A stretch of DNA of 64,000 nt from Phycisphaerae bacterium (GTDB lineage Bacteria; Planctomycetota; Phycisphaerae; Sedimentisphaerales; UBA12454), in NCBI GenBank assembly GCA_041652575.1, contig JBAZHC010000010.1, positions 1 to 64,000 of the forward strand. The letters are read 5' to 3'. Positions 7,829-15,353 of the stretch are shown piece after piece. The notes under the pieces were generated by a model, which searched no databases, was not told the DNA's origin, and was given only the letters and a program-made list of their open reading frames with translations. Both the position numbers and the translations under genes were made by a program. How positions within the stretch are numbered: position 1 is the first letter of the stretch; the number at the start of each line of letters is the position of its first letter.

Positions 7829-9067
7829 TCAAATTACGAATTGTTCTGGCGTAAATTGGGCTACTCTTTTGAGAATTTCATTATTGCTTTTGCGCATCGA
7901 AAGCCATCTTTCTTGCCAATGCTTAGTTAGACTTTGCAGTGGCAGGTTACGATAAATAGGTTTTCTTGTTTTACCATTTAAGAAAGATTTCCAATTTATC
8001 ATTAGGGGAATTGCATAAATCCCTCTTTTGAAGGAATGCTTCAGGATAATATCTGAATCCAGATTAAGGAGATCACATGCCGTACGAATAACACGCATTC
8101 GCCAATTTGGCCCCATTCCAAATTGGTGAGAAATTTTGAAACCTTTACTTTCAACTAGTTCACGCATTGCCATAAAAGTCTCATTTGTAATATGCAATGT
8201 TCCAAATCCTGAAGTTATCCCGATAGGTTTACAGAGTAATGAGTTTTTATATTTTAAGCGGTTATACTGTGAACTATTGAGCCCATACAAACTCGTAGTC
8301 ATTATCAATGCTAAATCTGAAATTCGTTTTCTACCACTTATTATCGTTTCACTTTTAGTATATTTTTTATGGTAAATTTTACGCAATTCATCGGAGGCTA
8401 AAATGTAAGTTATTAATTTTCCTCCGAGCAAATCATTGTAGGGTGGTAAAGCACCAATGATATATGCATCCATCATATATATAATATGTTTGGTTCTTGT
8501 TTTAATATTCCAACCTATCCATTTGTCCCTATCGGGTATATGAATAATACTACTTCCTATGGCCGCAATACCAATGACGGGTTTTTCTGGTAATCCATCA
8601 TCTCTAATAAGGATTCTTATTCTACGACCTACATATTCAGAAGCAGGCGAACTCCAATAGTATCTATATAATCTAAAAAGATCTTTTTGTTTCTGAGTGT
8701 TGCAAACCTCAATAATAGGCTTAATCTCTGATTTTAGGGCATTGAACCCTGTTGTTAAATTTTTTCTGCCTATATCAATATGTTTTTCAATCCACTGACG
8801 ATTTCCCGTTATTGTTGCATCTCGTGTAAATGACATCCCCTCCTTAATAATTTCTTTTTCATAATTTGTAGGTGGAACAAGCTCAAATTTATCTCTATTA
8901 GTTCTAAATGACCATCCCAGTCTTAACAAATCTCTGACTAACAAAAGAATAACCCTATTTGATAAAGATCGCGTTCGCGGTATATTATCTTCTGCAAGAA
9001 GCGAGAAAGATGCATTATTGAAATGCGAATTTAGTCTATTGTTCTGGGGTACAGTCAAAACATTCAT
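7829..9067 (-). CDS. DruA-like (DUF4338) protein of a NurA-HerA operon
   Basis: About 412 residues from the ATG at 9067, which follows the HerA stop (9069-9071) by one base. The frame stays open upstream inside herA, but that part is a shadow. Motifs of the DUF4338/DruA family appear in order: RYYWSSPASEYVGRRIR, GIAAIGSSI, RDKWIGWN, IGALPPYNDLLGGKL, SQYNRLKY, PIGITSGFGTLH, GMGPNWRMR and WQERW. DruA is a component of Druantia anti-phage systems; its biochemical activity is not settled. Here it is coupled to HerA and NurA rather than to other Druantia proteins. The DNA is clearly more AT-rich than the housekeeping genes around it, which suggests transfer. Confidence 0.75.
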   Translation of the reverse strand: MNVLTVPQNNRLNSHFNNASFSLLAEDNIPRTRSLSNRVILLLVRDLLRLGWSFRTNRDKFELVPPTNYEKEIIKEGMSFTRDATITGNRQWIEKHIDIGRKNLTTGFNALKSEIKPIIEVCNTQKQKDLFRLYRYYWSSPASEYVGRRIRILIRDDGLPEKPVIGIAAIGSSIIHIPDRDKWIGWNIKTRTKHIIYMMDAYIIGALPPYNDLLGGKLITYILASDELRKIYHKKYTKSETIISGRKRISDLALIMTTSLYGLNSSQYNRLKYKNSLLCKPIGITSGFGTLHITNETFMAMRELVESKGFKISHQFGMGPNWRMRVIRTACDLLNLDSDIILKHSFKRGIYAIPLMINWKSFLNGKTRKPIYRNLPLQSLTKHWQERWLSMRKSNNEILKRVAQFTPEQFVI

Positions 9068-9068
9068 C

Positions 9069-10721
9069 TTATACCTTTGGGAATTTATCTTCGTTATAAA
9101 CTTTGTTTTCAATAAGCTTATCAAACTCCAACACTCTAATTGGAACAACAAAGGCTCTTTCGGATGTGACCATGTAAAGATTGCCTTTTATAGTTTCCCT
9201 TTGGATAAAATTAGCTATAACCCCATCGTAGTGGATATTGGACTTGATAAGAGCTTTAATATCATCGGAATTGCCCATATAAAACGCAAAGAAATTTTCA
9301 GCTTGTGTTCTTATTTCCTCTGATATTGCGGAAGGCCGTTGTGTAATAGCAACCATTCCTAATTTAAATTTTCTGCCTTCTTTCGCACACCGTACAAATG
9401 GATTAGCATTACTTTTTACCAATTCGTCAGACAAAACATTTTGAGCTTCTTCTACAAAAATTACAGTTTCGATAACAGATGTAGAATCATTACTAGTAAA
9501 TTTGGCCTTATTGTGATCAAAAAGTTTACGAACAAGAATAGTAGAAATGATGCTGGCATCTGTGCTGTCTTTTAAGGAAAGATCTACAATAACTGTCTTA
9601 CCTTGTTTTAAGTGCTCGAAGACTTTTTCTATAAGTATCGATTGGCTACTATGAAGACCTTTACCTTCATCGATTAAGTGACGAACTCGCTTTCGAATTG
9701 CAGCTATTGTTTTTCTTGCACTCTTATCTTCTTCACCAGATTTTTTTGGGGGTGCAAAAAAATCTGGGAAATCCTGATGTAAGTTTAAAGGGTTGGCTAC
9801 ATAATTATCTATTTTTGGTATAAAATCACTCACCCCTTCGTTGTCAAGGTAAAGTAAAAATGATTTCATAACCTCAGAAAATCCTGTTGAAAAGTTTAAA
9901 ATATCACCAACGCTAAGGTGTTTATGCATATTTATTTCAACTTTTCCTCCGTAAGTGAATTTGTCTTTATACCCAGAAATATCCTTGTCAGTATAAATAA
10001 TTAAATTGTCTTTGATTTTTTGCTCATTAATATTGCCTAGTCCATATGTTTTCTGGCCTTTCATGAAGTATTCGCCATTTAAATCAAAAATCAATTTTCC
10101 ATATTTATTATCTCCGATAATATGATACAATAAAACTTTCACAAGATTTGTTTTTCCAAATCCAGACTGGGCAAAAACCATCGTTCTGCTTTCTCGCAAT
10201 CTTTCTACATTAAACAATATATCGCCTTTATCCCTATGTACTTCTTCGCCAATGCACAATTGCCCTATAGGTGCTCCGTTTGAATCCGGGCGGTTTATAA
10301 TGGAATCAACTTCTCGTTTTGAAAGATGTCTTGCATGATATGAAACAACAGGTAACTTGCGTACCGCCGTAGTAAATTCAATTGTTTGCCCATTATCAGT
10401 AAAAGTACCAAGCATTTGAACTTTATAGGTGTAACTAAACATTTTTTGTTTATCACGTTCCGATAGTTCACGTTCAGCAATTCTTGCATAATGGACTGCA
10501 ACCAATGTTTTGTCTTGAGAACGAAATATTGGGTCTTCGTCATATATTTCAGCTTCAACACGAGTAAGAAACTTCTGCCCCCCCTCGTTCTTTGGAGTTA
10601 AAATAATAAAGTCACCTTTCTTAGGGCTTGCCTTAGCGTCTTCGTAAGATGAATATATAAGCAATGCGTCTTCCGTTGTTTTTTGGCCATACAAAACTCC
10701 GAAATCTGTTCTCTCTGCCAT
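9069..10721 (-). CDS. HerA-like FtsK/HerA hexameric ATPase
   Basis: A 550-residue protein. It has an N-terminal HAS-barrel-like region (1-150), Walker A AQSGFGKT (184-191), Walker B VIFVEE (420-425), an arginine-finger region EGRKFKLG (448-455) and the sensor TQRPS. HerA is a hexameric DNA translocase that works with the nuclease NurA in DNA-end processing in archaea and some bacteria, and HerA-type ATPases recur in anti-phage modules. The start has an excellent AAAGGAG site seven bases upstream. It follows nurA by 11 bases and runs straight into the DruA-like gene. Confidence 0.85.
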   Translation of the reverse strand: MAERTDFGVLYGQKTTEDALLIYSSYEDAKASPKKGDFIILTPKNEGGQKFLTRVEAEIYDEDPIFRSQDKTLVAVHYARIAERELSERDKQKMFSYTYKVQMLGTFTDNGQTIEFTTAVRKLPVVSYHARHLSKREVDSIINRPDSNGAPIGQLCIGEEVHRDKGDILFNVERLRESRTMVFAQSGFGKTNLVKVLLYHIIGDNKYGKLIFDLNGEYFMKGQKTYGLGNINEQKIKDNLIIYTDKDISGYKDKFTYGGKVEINMHKHLSVGDILNFSTGFSEVMKSFLLYLDNEGVSDFIPKIDNYVANPLNLHQDFPDFFAPPKKSGEEDKSARKTIAAIRKRVRHLIDEGKGLHSSQSILIEKVFEHLKQGKTVIVDLSLKDSTDASIISTILVRKLFDHNKAKFTSNDSTSVIETVIFVEEAQNVLSDELVKSNANPFVRCAKEGRKFKLGMVAITQRPSAISEEIRTQAENFFAFYMGNSDDIKALIKSNIHYDGVIANFIQRETIKGNLYMVTSERAFVVPIRVLEFDKLIENKVYNEDKFPKV

Positions 10722-10732
10722 ATAGTTCTCCT

Positions 10733-11977
10733 TTAAAAACGAGAATGGATATCAAGAAACAGATTCTCGATATCAATATTATCCATAAGTTGCGTTGAAT
10801 ACATCGAATGTTTTACTCTGTTGATAACTTCTTCTTTGAAATCCTTTTTTAAAGTAACAAAATTATGTGCCTCCACTAACGGGTAGGGATATCCTAAAAT
10901 ATAATGTTCCTGAGTCAAACGGGTCAAGTTATAAAAAACAGTTTTTAGTTTATTGTAGTCTCTTTTTGGGTCATTTTGCTCAATGGCAGGTATTGCATCT
11001 AAAATATTTACATCTGCAATTACCCAATCATAATTCTGTAGTTTTTCAACGTAATCAAGTCTTGATGCGAAAAATAACCCTGTACCACGACCTCCAGTAA
11101 GAGTTTTTTGTGCATACATTCCGCTTGAATTGCCACCATATGCGTTTCGCAAAACTGGGTCTGGAACCTCAAACCAACAGCATAGTTTCTGCTGAAGAGG
11201 GTCTGTTTGTTTAAAAGGGTATTTAGGTTTTAACTTGTCTTGCAAATAACTATCAATTTGCTTGAGAGTGTAAGCAAGCTCCATTTTTATAGGAGAATTC
11301 TTAGTGATTGCAATTAAACAAATCTTTTTATCTTGACTTAAGAACTTGCCAAATTTTACCAAATACTTTTGTTTAATATTAAGCGACCTTAAGGTACCAT
11401 CTCTTAAGATTAAATCTCCAGGCTTTATTTTGTCGCTACATGCAATTTCATAAATGAGTGACCATTCAAGTATTTCCTGACAAAAATCCAATAATGTCGT
11501 AAGGGATTGACATAAAATATCTTTTTTATAAGAAAATATATTCTCAGCCGAATCATCTAGAAACTTTATAAATTTTTCAACAGGAGATAATGATAATAAT
11601 TCATCGTATATTGCATTTAAGTGTTCTTCGCATGTTACCAAGATATTTTTCGGAGAATACGCCTTGCCTAAAATTATGGGGTCGTCATATTCATTCATAC
11701 GAATTTGTTTGCCATGTTCAAAACACACATATCCAGCACGGTACAAACCTATCGAAACTCCATTATAAAAAGAATGACTGTTCTTGCTCCCATCAACAGC
11801 AAATATGCGTAAATTAGAATTGTCAATTTCATTAAATGGTATAATCTCAAAGATTTGAGGAGTTTCGATATTGTTATCATTACCAACAACCGGAATATTA
11901 TACTGTTTATTATTCCTGTCATTAATATGTTTAGCTATGGAGTCAATAGCTTCTTGAGGTATTTTGAATTCCACCAC
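10733..11977 (-). CDS. NurA-domain 5'-3' nuclease
   Basis: A 414-residue protein starting at GTG (11977, or the adjacent GTG at 11974). NurA motifs are visible: FAVDGSK with Asp62, LILRDGTL with Asp193, and the C-terminal GYPYPLVEAHNF with Glu369 and His371, the expected metal-binding acidic and His residues. NurA family members are Mn-dependent single- and double-strand nucleases that form a complex with HerA. It is first in a three-gene operon with herA and a DruA-like gene; a strong promoter lies at 12061-12088. The region is AT-rich. Confidence 0.85.
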   Translation of the reverse strand: MVEFKIPQEAIDSIAKHINDRNNKQYNIPVVGNDNNIETPQIFEIIPFNEIDNSNLRIFAVDGSKNSHSFYNGVSIGLYRAGYVCFEHGKQIRMNEYDDPIILGKAYSPKNILVTCEEHLNAIYDELLSLSPVEKFIKFLDDSAENIFSYKKDILCQSLTTLLDFCQEILEWSLIYEIACSDKIKPGDLILRDGTLRSLNIKQKYLVKFGKFLSQDKKICLIAITKNSPIKMELAYTLKQIDSYLQDKLKPKYPFKQTDPLQQKLCCWFEVPDPVLRNAYGGNSSGMYAQKTLTGGRGTGLFFASRLDYVEKLQNYDWVIADVNILDAIPAIEQNDPKRDYNKLKTVFYNLTRLTQEHYILGYPYPLVEAHNFVTLKKDFKEEVINRVKHSMYSTQLMDNIDIENLFLDIHSRF

Positions 11978-12026
11978 CTACCCTTTATTAAAAATTAACC
12001 TTATAGTCATCAACTTATAACTCTTT

Positions 12027-12048
12027 TATTCCTCAAATATTCCTCAAA
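12027..12048 (-). promoter_or_regulatory. Tandem 11-bp direct repeat in the nurA leader
   Basis: Two perfect head-to-tail copies of TATTCCTCAAA (TTTGAGGAATA on the transcribed strand) at 12027-12037 and 12038-12048. They sit just downstream of the predicted transcription start of the NurA-HerA-DruA operon, a suitable place for a repressor or an RNA-level control site. Confidence 0.45.
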
Positions 12049-12060
12049 GTATCTGGACAA

Positions 12061-12088
12061 ATTATACCCCTCTTTTTTGCAAAATCAA
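12061..12088 (-). promoter_or_regulatory. Sigma70-type promoter for nurA-herA-druA
   Basis: On the minus strand: TTGATT (12083-12088), a 16-bp spacer, then a perfect TATAAT (12061-12066). It points at nurA, with a leader of about 75 bases. Confidence 0.6.
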
Positions 12089-12155
12089 AGAAAAACTAAA
12101 CGCAGAAAAGCAGTAACTCGGCTATCGGTTATCAGCAAAAAACATCCCGCACCTG

Positions 12156-12309
12156 AATTGCTTTAAGGTAAAGCCCCTTTAGGGGCAGAAAAAGCCAAAC
12201 ATTAAACCCGGCTCAAGCCATGCCCTGAGCGAAGTCGAATGGGTTGCTTGAAAGAGGGTTTTGTTTGAATTTTTACAATCCCGATTTATCGGGATGCCTT
12301 AAAGCAATT
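12156..12309 (-). mobile_element. 154-bp element with 13-bp terminal inverted repeats, copy 1
   Basis: Bounded by AATTGCTTTAAGG (12156-12168) and its exact complement CCTTAAAGCAATT (12297-12309). Inside are the palindromes CCCCTAAAGGGG and CCCGATTTATCGGG and a CCCTGAGCGAAGTCGAATGG module. The reverse complement aligns along its whole length with copy 2 at 14962-15115, which is also 154 bp. It has no coding capacity and looks like a MITE- or REP-type non-autonomous element. Confidence 0.7.
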
Positions 12310-12501
12310 GACAGTGTTAATCCGTGCAAATCCGTGTCTAATTAAAATCAATGGAATCTGTATAACTTGTGGCATAGCTCTCAGCGATTAAAAAACTTTG
12401 TGTCTTAGTGCCTTAGTGGCTACAAAAAAAGCCGGCGGTTGTTTTCGCCGGCTATTGTATATCCGTGTTAGTCCGTGTTTTCGTCGGTGCCGGTCTGTGT
12501 T
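12310..12501. repeat. Short-period CCGTGTTA and CTTAGTGCC repeats
   Basis: ATCCGTGCAAATCCGTGTCTAA-type repeat at 12316-12340, the CTTTGTG/CTTAGTGCC/TTAGTGGC repeat (period 8) at 12396-12420, and GTGTTAGTCCGTGTTTTCG at 12466-12484. No gene is seen between the 154-bp element and the mazG-like gene. Confidence 0.55.
12424..12452 (-). terminator. Rho-independent terminator after mazG-like gene
   Basis: GCCGGCG (12431-12437) pairs with CGCCGGC (12446-12452); on the minus strand the stem is followed by a run of seven T (12424-12430). It ends the Rrf2-MazG transcript. Confidence 0.75.
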
Positions 12502-12774
12502 CTATTTAAATCCTTCGGGGCAATTTTTATGGTATTTTTCAAGGCACGCTTTTTCGATATCGACATCGTTTATATTGGCCAGTGTGCACAGCCAGGCGAG
12601 GATATCTGCGAATTCTTCTTCTTTTTCTTTTTGGGTGGATTTTTCATCTGCCAGCGCGGTCGCGAGTTCCCCGACCTCTTCGATGAACCACATAAAGGTT
12701 TTGGGTGTTCCGCGAACGCTATCGCGCTGCTGATACCTTTCGGCAATTAGCTTCTGAAAATCCTTTATTGTCAT
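12502..12774 (-). CDS. MazG-like nucleotide pyrophosphohydrolase
   Basis: A 90-residue all-alpha NTP pyrophosphohydrolase of the MazG-like/iMazG type. The metal-binding pattern is EEVGEL (32-37) and EEEFADILAWL (52-62), matching ExxE...ExxD. These enzymes hydrolyse (d)NTPs to monophosphates for house-cleaning or stringent control. It follows the Rrf2 regulator by a few bases on the same strand and ends at a clear terminator, so the two form a short operon. Confidence 0.85.
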   Translation of the reverse strand: MTIKDFQKLIAERYQQRDSVRGTPKTFMWFIEEVGELATALADEKSTQKEKEEEFADILAWLCTLANINDVDIEKACLEKYHKNCPEGFK

Positions 12775-12782
12775 AAGGGACT

Positions 12783-13181
12783 TTAGTCAGCCAGTGTATC
12801 GCCAAGTTTAGCTGCGCTGAAGATATCTCTGACTTTTTCTGTAGCCTGGCGGCAGACTTTTTCCATTTTCAGACTGAATGGTTCGTTATTTGTCTGTTCT
12901 GCCAGTTGCAGATGGCTGAATAGTGGTCCGTCTACGGCTTCGATAATTTCGAGCAGTGTGATATTTTCTGCCGGCCTTGCGAGGAAGAATCCGCCGCGTG
13001 GTCCGCGTTTGCTGCGGAGTACGTTGGCGCGGACGAGTTGCTGGAGAATCTTCAGCAGGTATTCGAGCGGTATATTGTACTGCTTTGAAATCCGTGATGC
13101 CAATACCGCACCATCCTTGTAAAACTGCGCGATGTAGCCGACGGCGACTAAGGCATAACCTGTTGATCTGCTAATCTTCAT
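12783..13181 (-). CDS. Rrf2 family transcriptional regulator
   Basis: About 132 residues from the ATG at 13181, which has GGAGGA (13189-13194) eight bases upstream. An in-frame TTG at 13196 would place the Shine-Dalgarno inside the gene. The N-terminus MKISRSTGYALVAVGYIA and the wing LRSKRGPRGGFFLARP are typical Rrf2 winged helix-turn-helix. The three clustered cysteines used by IscR/NsrR to hold an Fe-S cluster are absent; only one Cys (VCRQ) is present, so it should sense something else. The linked gene is mazG-like. Confidence 0.85.
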   Translation of the reverse strand: MKISRSTGYALVAVGYIAQFYKDGAVLASRISKQYNIPLEYLLKILQQLVRANVLRSKRGPRGGFFLARPAENITLLEIIEAVDGPLFSHLQLAEQTNNEPFSLKMEKVCRQATEKVRDIFSAAKLGDTLAD

Positions 13182-13614
13182 AGTAATATCCTCCAAAGAA
13201 TATTTTTGTGATTAAAGACTATTTAGTTACAGTTAATTACAGTTTTAAAATACAACATTAAATAAGATAAGCTCAATCGAGATAGTTATACGGCCCAAAA
13301 GACATAATTTAGGTATCTATACTATTGTACTACAGTTTGCGTCAAGGTGTTCAAGAATTTCTGATGATTTTATACCTAAAAATCAAAAAAATATATAATG
13401 GCAGTTTAAGGCCGAAAACAGTATAGTAAACATCCAGAAACTCTATAAATTATCAGGTCGCCCCTTTTACCAGAAGCTATCAGGAGTTTCAAGAGTTTTT
13501 TGAGAAAAAAGTAAAAAATTAACATAAATGCCTCTTTAAAGCGTCTTTTCTTGACATTTGAGCAAATTTTGCCTACTATCCTTAGACTAATATCATTTTT
13601 AGGAGTAAAAACTT
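13182..13614. other. Divergent regulatory region between Rrf2 and STAS genes
   Basis: No gene seen. TTACAGTT is repeated at 13227-13234 and 13237-13244 (10-bp period), about 50 bases upstream of the Rrf2 start, a candidate operator. The STAS promoter lies at its right end. Confidence 0.5.
13551..13579 (+). promoter_or_regulatory. Sigma70 promoter for the STAS gene
   Basis: Consensus TTGACA (13551-13556), 17-bp spacer, TACTAT (13574-13579), followed by AGGAG (13601-13605) and the ATG at 13615. Confidence 0.7.
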
Positions 13615-13968
13615 ATGGAAGAGGTCAAACCAAGGATAAGCATTTACTACGCACAAAATGCGACCGTTGTAACTCTCACGGATGAGAAACTTCTCGAAGA
13701 TGAAGACATCAAGTCTCTGGAAGATTCGATAATGCCGCTGATAGATTCGCCGGTGAATCTGGTGATTGATTTCAGCAGCGTCCGGTTTCTCTCCAGCGCA
13801 GTACTGGGCCTGCTAATCAGAATAAGCAAAAAAATAAGCGAACACGAGGGCAGACTAAAACTCTGCGGTATCGGGCCCCGTATCTATGATATCTTCAAGA
13901 TTACCAGACTCGACGAGATTTTCGATATCTACGACGACCCAAAGAAAGCAATGTTGAGCCTCAAATAA
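13615..13968 (+). CDS. STAS-domain anti-sigma factor antagonist
   Basis: A 117-residue single STAS domain. The segment VNLVIDFSSVRFLSSAVLGLLIRI carries the conserved SSA(V)LG region, in which the second serine is the usual phosphorylation site of SpoIIAA/RsbV proteins. These proteins bind an anti-sigma kinase and free a sigma factor when unphosphorylated. The next gene encodes an RsbW-like kinase, the natural partner. A strong promoter precedes it, and a hairpin terminator separates it from the kinase, so the antagonist may be made in excess. Confidence 0.85.
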   Translation: MEEVKPRISIYYAQNATVVTLTDEKLLEDEDIKSLEDSIMPLIDSPVNLVIDFSSVRFLSSAVLGLLIRISKKISEHEGRLKLCGIGPRIYDIFKITRLDEIFDIYDDPKKAMLSLK

Positions 13969-13982
13969 TTCTTATTATAGCC

Positions 13983-14013
13983 AGACCGGCAAATTATGCC
14001 GGTCTTTGTTTTT
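13983..14013 (+). terminator. Hairpin terminator between STAS and kinase genes
   Basis: AGACCGGC (13983-13990), loop AAATTAT, GCCGGTCT (13998-14005), then a T-rich run to 14013. It overlaps the first possible ATG (13996) of the next gene, which argues for a later start there. Confidence 0.65.
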
Positions 14014-14028
14014 GACGATAAGTGTTTC

Positions 14029-14457
14029 ATGACCTTGAAAACCTCTACCCATGAAAAACTTGTTCTAAAAGGGATAATATCGGAGCTTAGAAAAGTCTGC
14101 TCCAAAGTCCTCTGCCATGCCCAACAGTTCGGCTATTCGAGCGACGACCTTTTCGCTATGCACCTTGCAATGGAAGAGGCACTCGTTAACGCCGTTAAAC
14201 ACGGCAATAAACGAGATATGAACAAAAACATAGCAATCGAATACGATGTAACACCCGAAAAAATTGACGTTTCCGTAACAGACCAGGGACATGGCTTCAA
14301 TCCCGACAATGTCGAAGACCCTCGCTGCGGGGATAATATTTATAAAACCGGCGGCAGAGGCGTACTGCTTATGAAATCCTATATGGATGAGGTCGAATAT
14401 AACGAAACCGGCAATTCGGTACATATGGTCAAATTCAACAGCAAATTGGCCAGATAA
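14029..14457 (+). CDS. RsbW/SpoIIAB-like anti-sigma serine kinase (HATPase)
   Basis: About 142 residues from the ATG at 14029; the ATG at 13996 lies in a terminator stem. HATPase_c features are LAMEEALVNAVKHGN (N box), VTDQGHGFNP (G1 box) and GGRGVLLMKSYMDEV (G2 box). It should phosphorylate the upstream STAS protein and regulate a sigma factor by partner switching. No sigma factor gene is nearby, so the target lies elsewhere. No strong Shine-Dalgarno is seen. Confidence 0.8.
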   Translation: MTLKTSTHEKLVLKGIISELRKVCSKVLCHAQQFGYSSDDLFAMHLAMEEALVNAVKHGNKRDMNKNIAIEYDVTPEKIDVSVTDQGHGFNPDNVEDPRCGDNIYKTGGRGVLLMKSYMDEVEYNETGNSVHMVKFNSKLAR

Positions 14458-14590
14458 CAGGCCACCAAGTCACTAAGGCACAAAGAAGCAAAGAGGTAAG
14501 GAAGCAGGAAGTAAGGATTAGTGGAGAAAAATACTAAATTCCAAGCATCCAATACCAAAAGCCCATTCGCAAGAACGGTTTTTTTTTATA

Positions 14591-14729
14591 GCCACAGAGA
14601 ACACAGATATTTTGCCACAGAGTTCACAGAGAACACAGAGAAATAATATTTTAGCCACAGAGAACACAGATATTTTGCCACAGAGTTCACAGAGAACACA
14701 GAGAAATAATATTTTAGCCACAGAGAACC
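14591..14729. repeat. 63-bp tandem repeat built of CACAGAG units
   Basis: Two identical 63-bp copies (14591-14653, 14654-14716) and the first 12 bases of a third. Each contains the GCCACAGAGTTCACAGAG unit (period 9) that also occurs around 61.1, 61.5 and 62.4 kb. Confidence 0.85.
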
Positions 14730-14961
14730 TGACGCGGCCTTTGGCCGCAACCAAAATACTAAATACTAAATCCGAAATCCGAAACAATATTGAATTACCG
14801 AAATTCTAATGTCCAAAACTAAAACGTAAGACCTTGTTTTAAGCTAAGTTATAATTGCTAAATTAAAAAAACGAGCATAAAAAACAAAAAGTTACAAGAT
14901 AGTAGTACAGAACAACGCGAATTTACTCAACCACGAATAAACACGAAAATGACACGAAGTA

Positions 14962-15115
14962 TTTGCTTTAAGGCGTCCCGATAAATCGGGCTGTAAAAAT
15001 TCAAACAAAACCCTCTTCAAAGTAATCCGCCTTCGCTAAAGCTACTGCGGACATGGCTTTGGCCGGGTTTAGTGTTTGAATTTTCCGCCGCTATACGGCT
15101 GTGCCCTAAAGCAAA
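14962..15115 (+). mobile_element. 154-bp element with terminal inverted repeats, copy 2
   Basis: Bounded by TTTGCTTTAAGG (14962-14973) and CCCTAAAGCAAA (15104-15115). It aligns end to end with the reverse complement of 12156-12309, sharing CCCGATAAATCGGG, TGTAAAAATTCAAACAAAAC, CCCTCTT and ATGGCTT.-GCCGGGTTTA blocks. The middle module differs: here CCGCCTTCGCTAAAGCTACTGCGG, in copy 1 CCCTGAGCGAAGTCGAATGG. The distal hairpin also differs in sequence but stays palindromic. Confidence 0.7.
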
Positions 15116-15353
15116 AACGCAATGCCACGGTATGGGTGAAATTAAGAAGGGTGTGAAGAACGGGAAAAGTAGTAATATAGGGTTTGATTTATAAGGGGTT
15201 AGGGGATAAAATGGGGGAGAAAAGAAAGAACACAGGACACAGGACACGGAACTCAGAATAAGGAATCGAGGATTTTAGGATAATGGGAAAGACGCCAAAC
15301 AAATTTAAGATTTATACCGAAACAAAAGATTCTGATTTCAGGGAAAGATAAAA

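Larger units (their letters stand above)
14458..15353. other. Repeat-dense gene-free stretch
   Basis: About 900 bp without a credible gene. It contains a period-8 repeat (14461-14485), a 63-bp tandem duplication of CACAGAG repeats (14591-14729), an ACACGAA-type repeat (14932-14957), the 154-bp element copy 2 (14962-15115) and a small CACAGGA tandem (15231-15248). Confidence 0.65.

Noticed and set aside
9068..9151. 28-residue N-terminal extension of the DruA-like gene
   Set aside because: It lies wholly inside herA and is AT-rich shadow coding; the family-like start is the ATG at 9067.
14591..14729. CRISPR array
   Set aside because: The 63-bp units are contiguous and identical, with no variable spacers and no cas genes.
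14612..14809. Open frames in both strands over 14518-14809
   Set aside because: They translate the 63-bp CACAGAG tandem repeat; repeated peptide, no ribosome site, no family.
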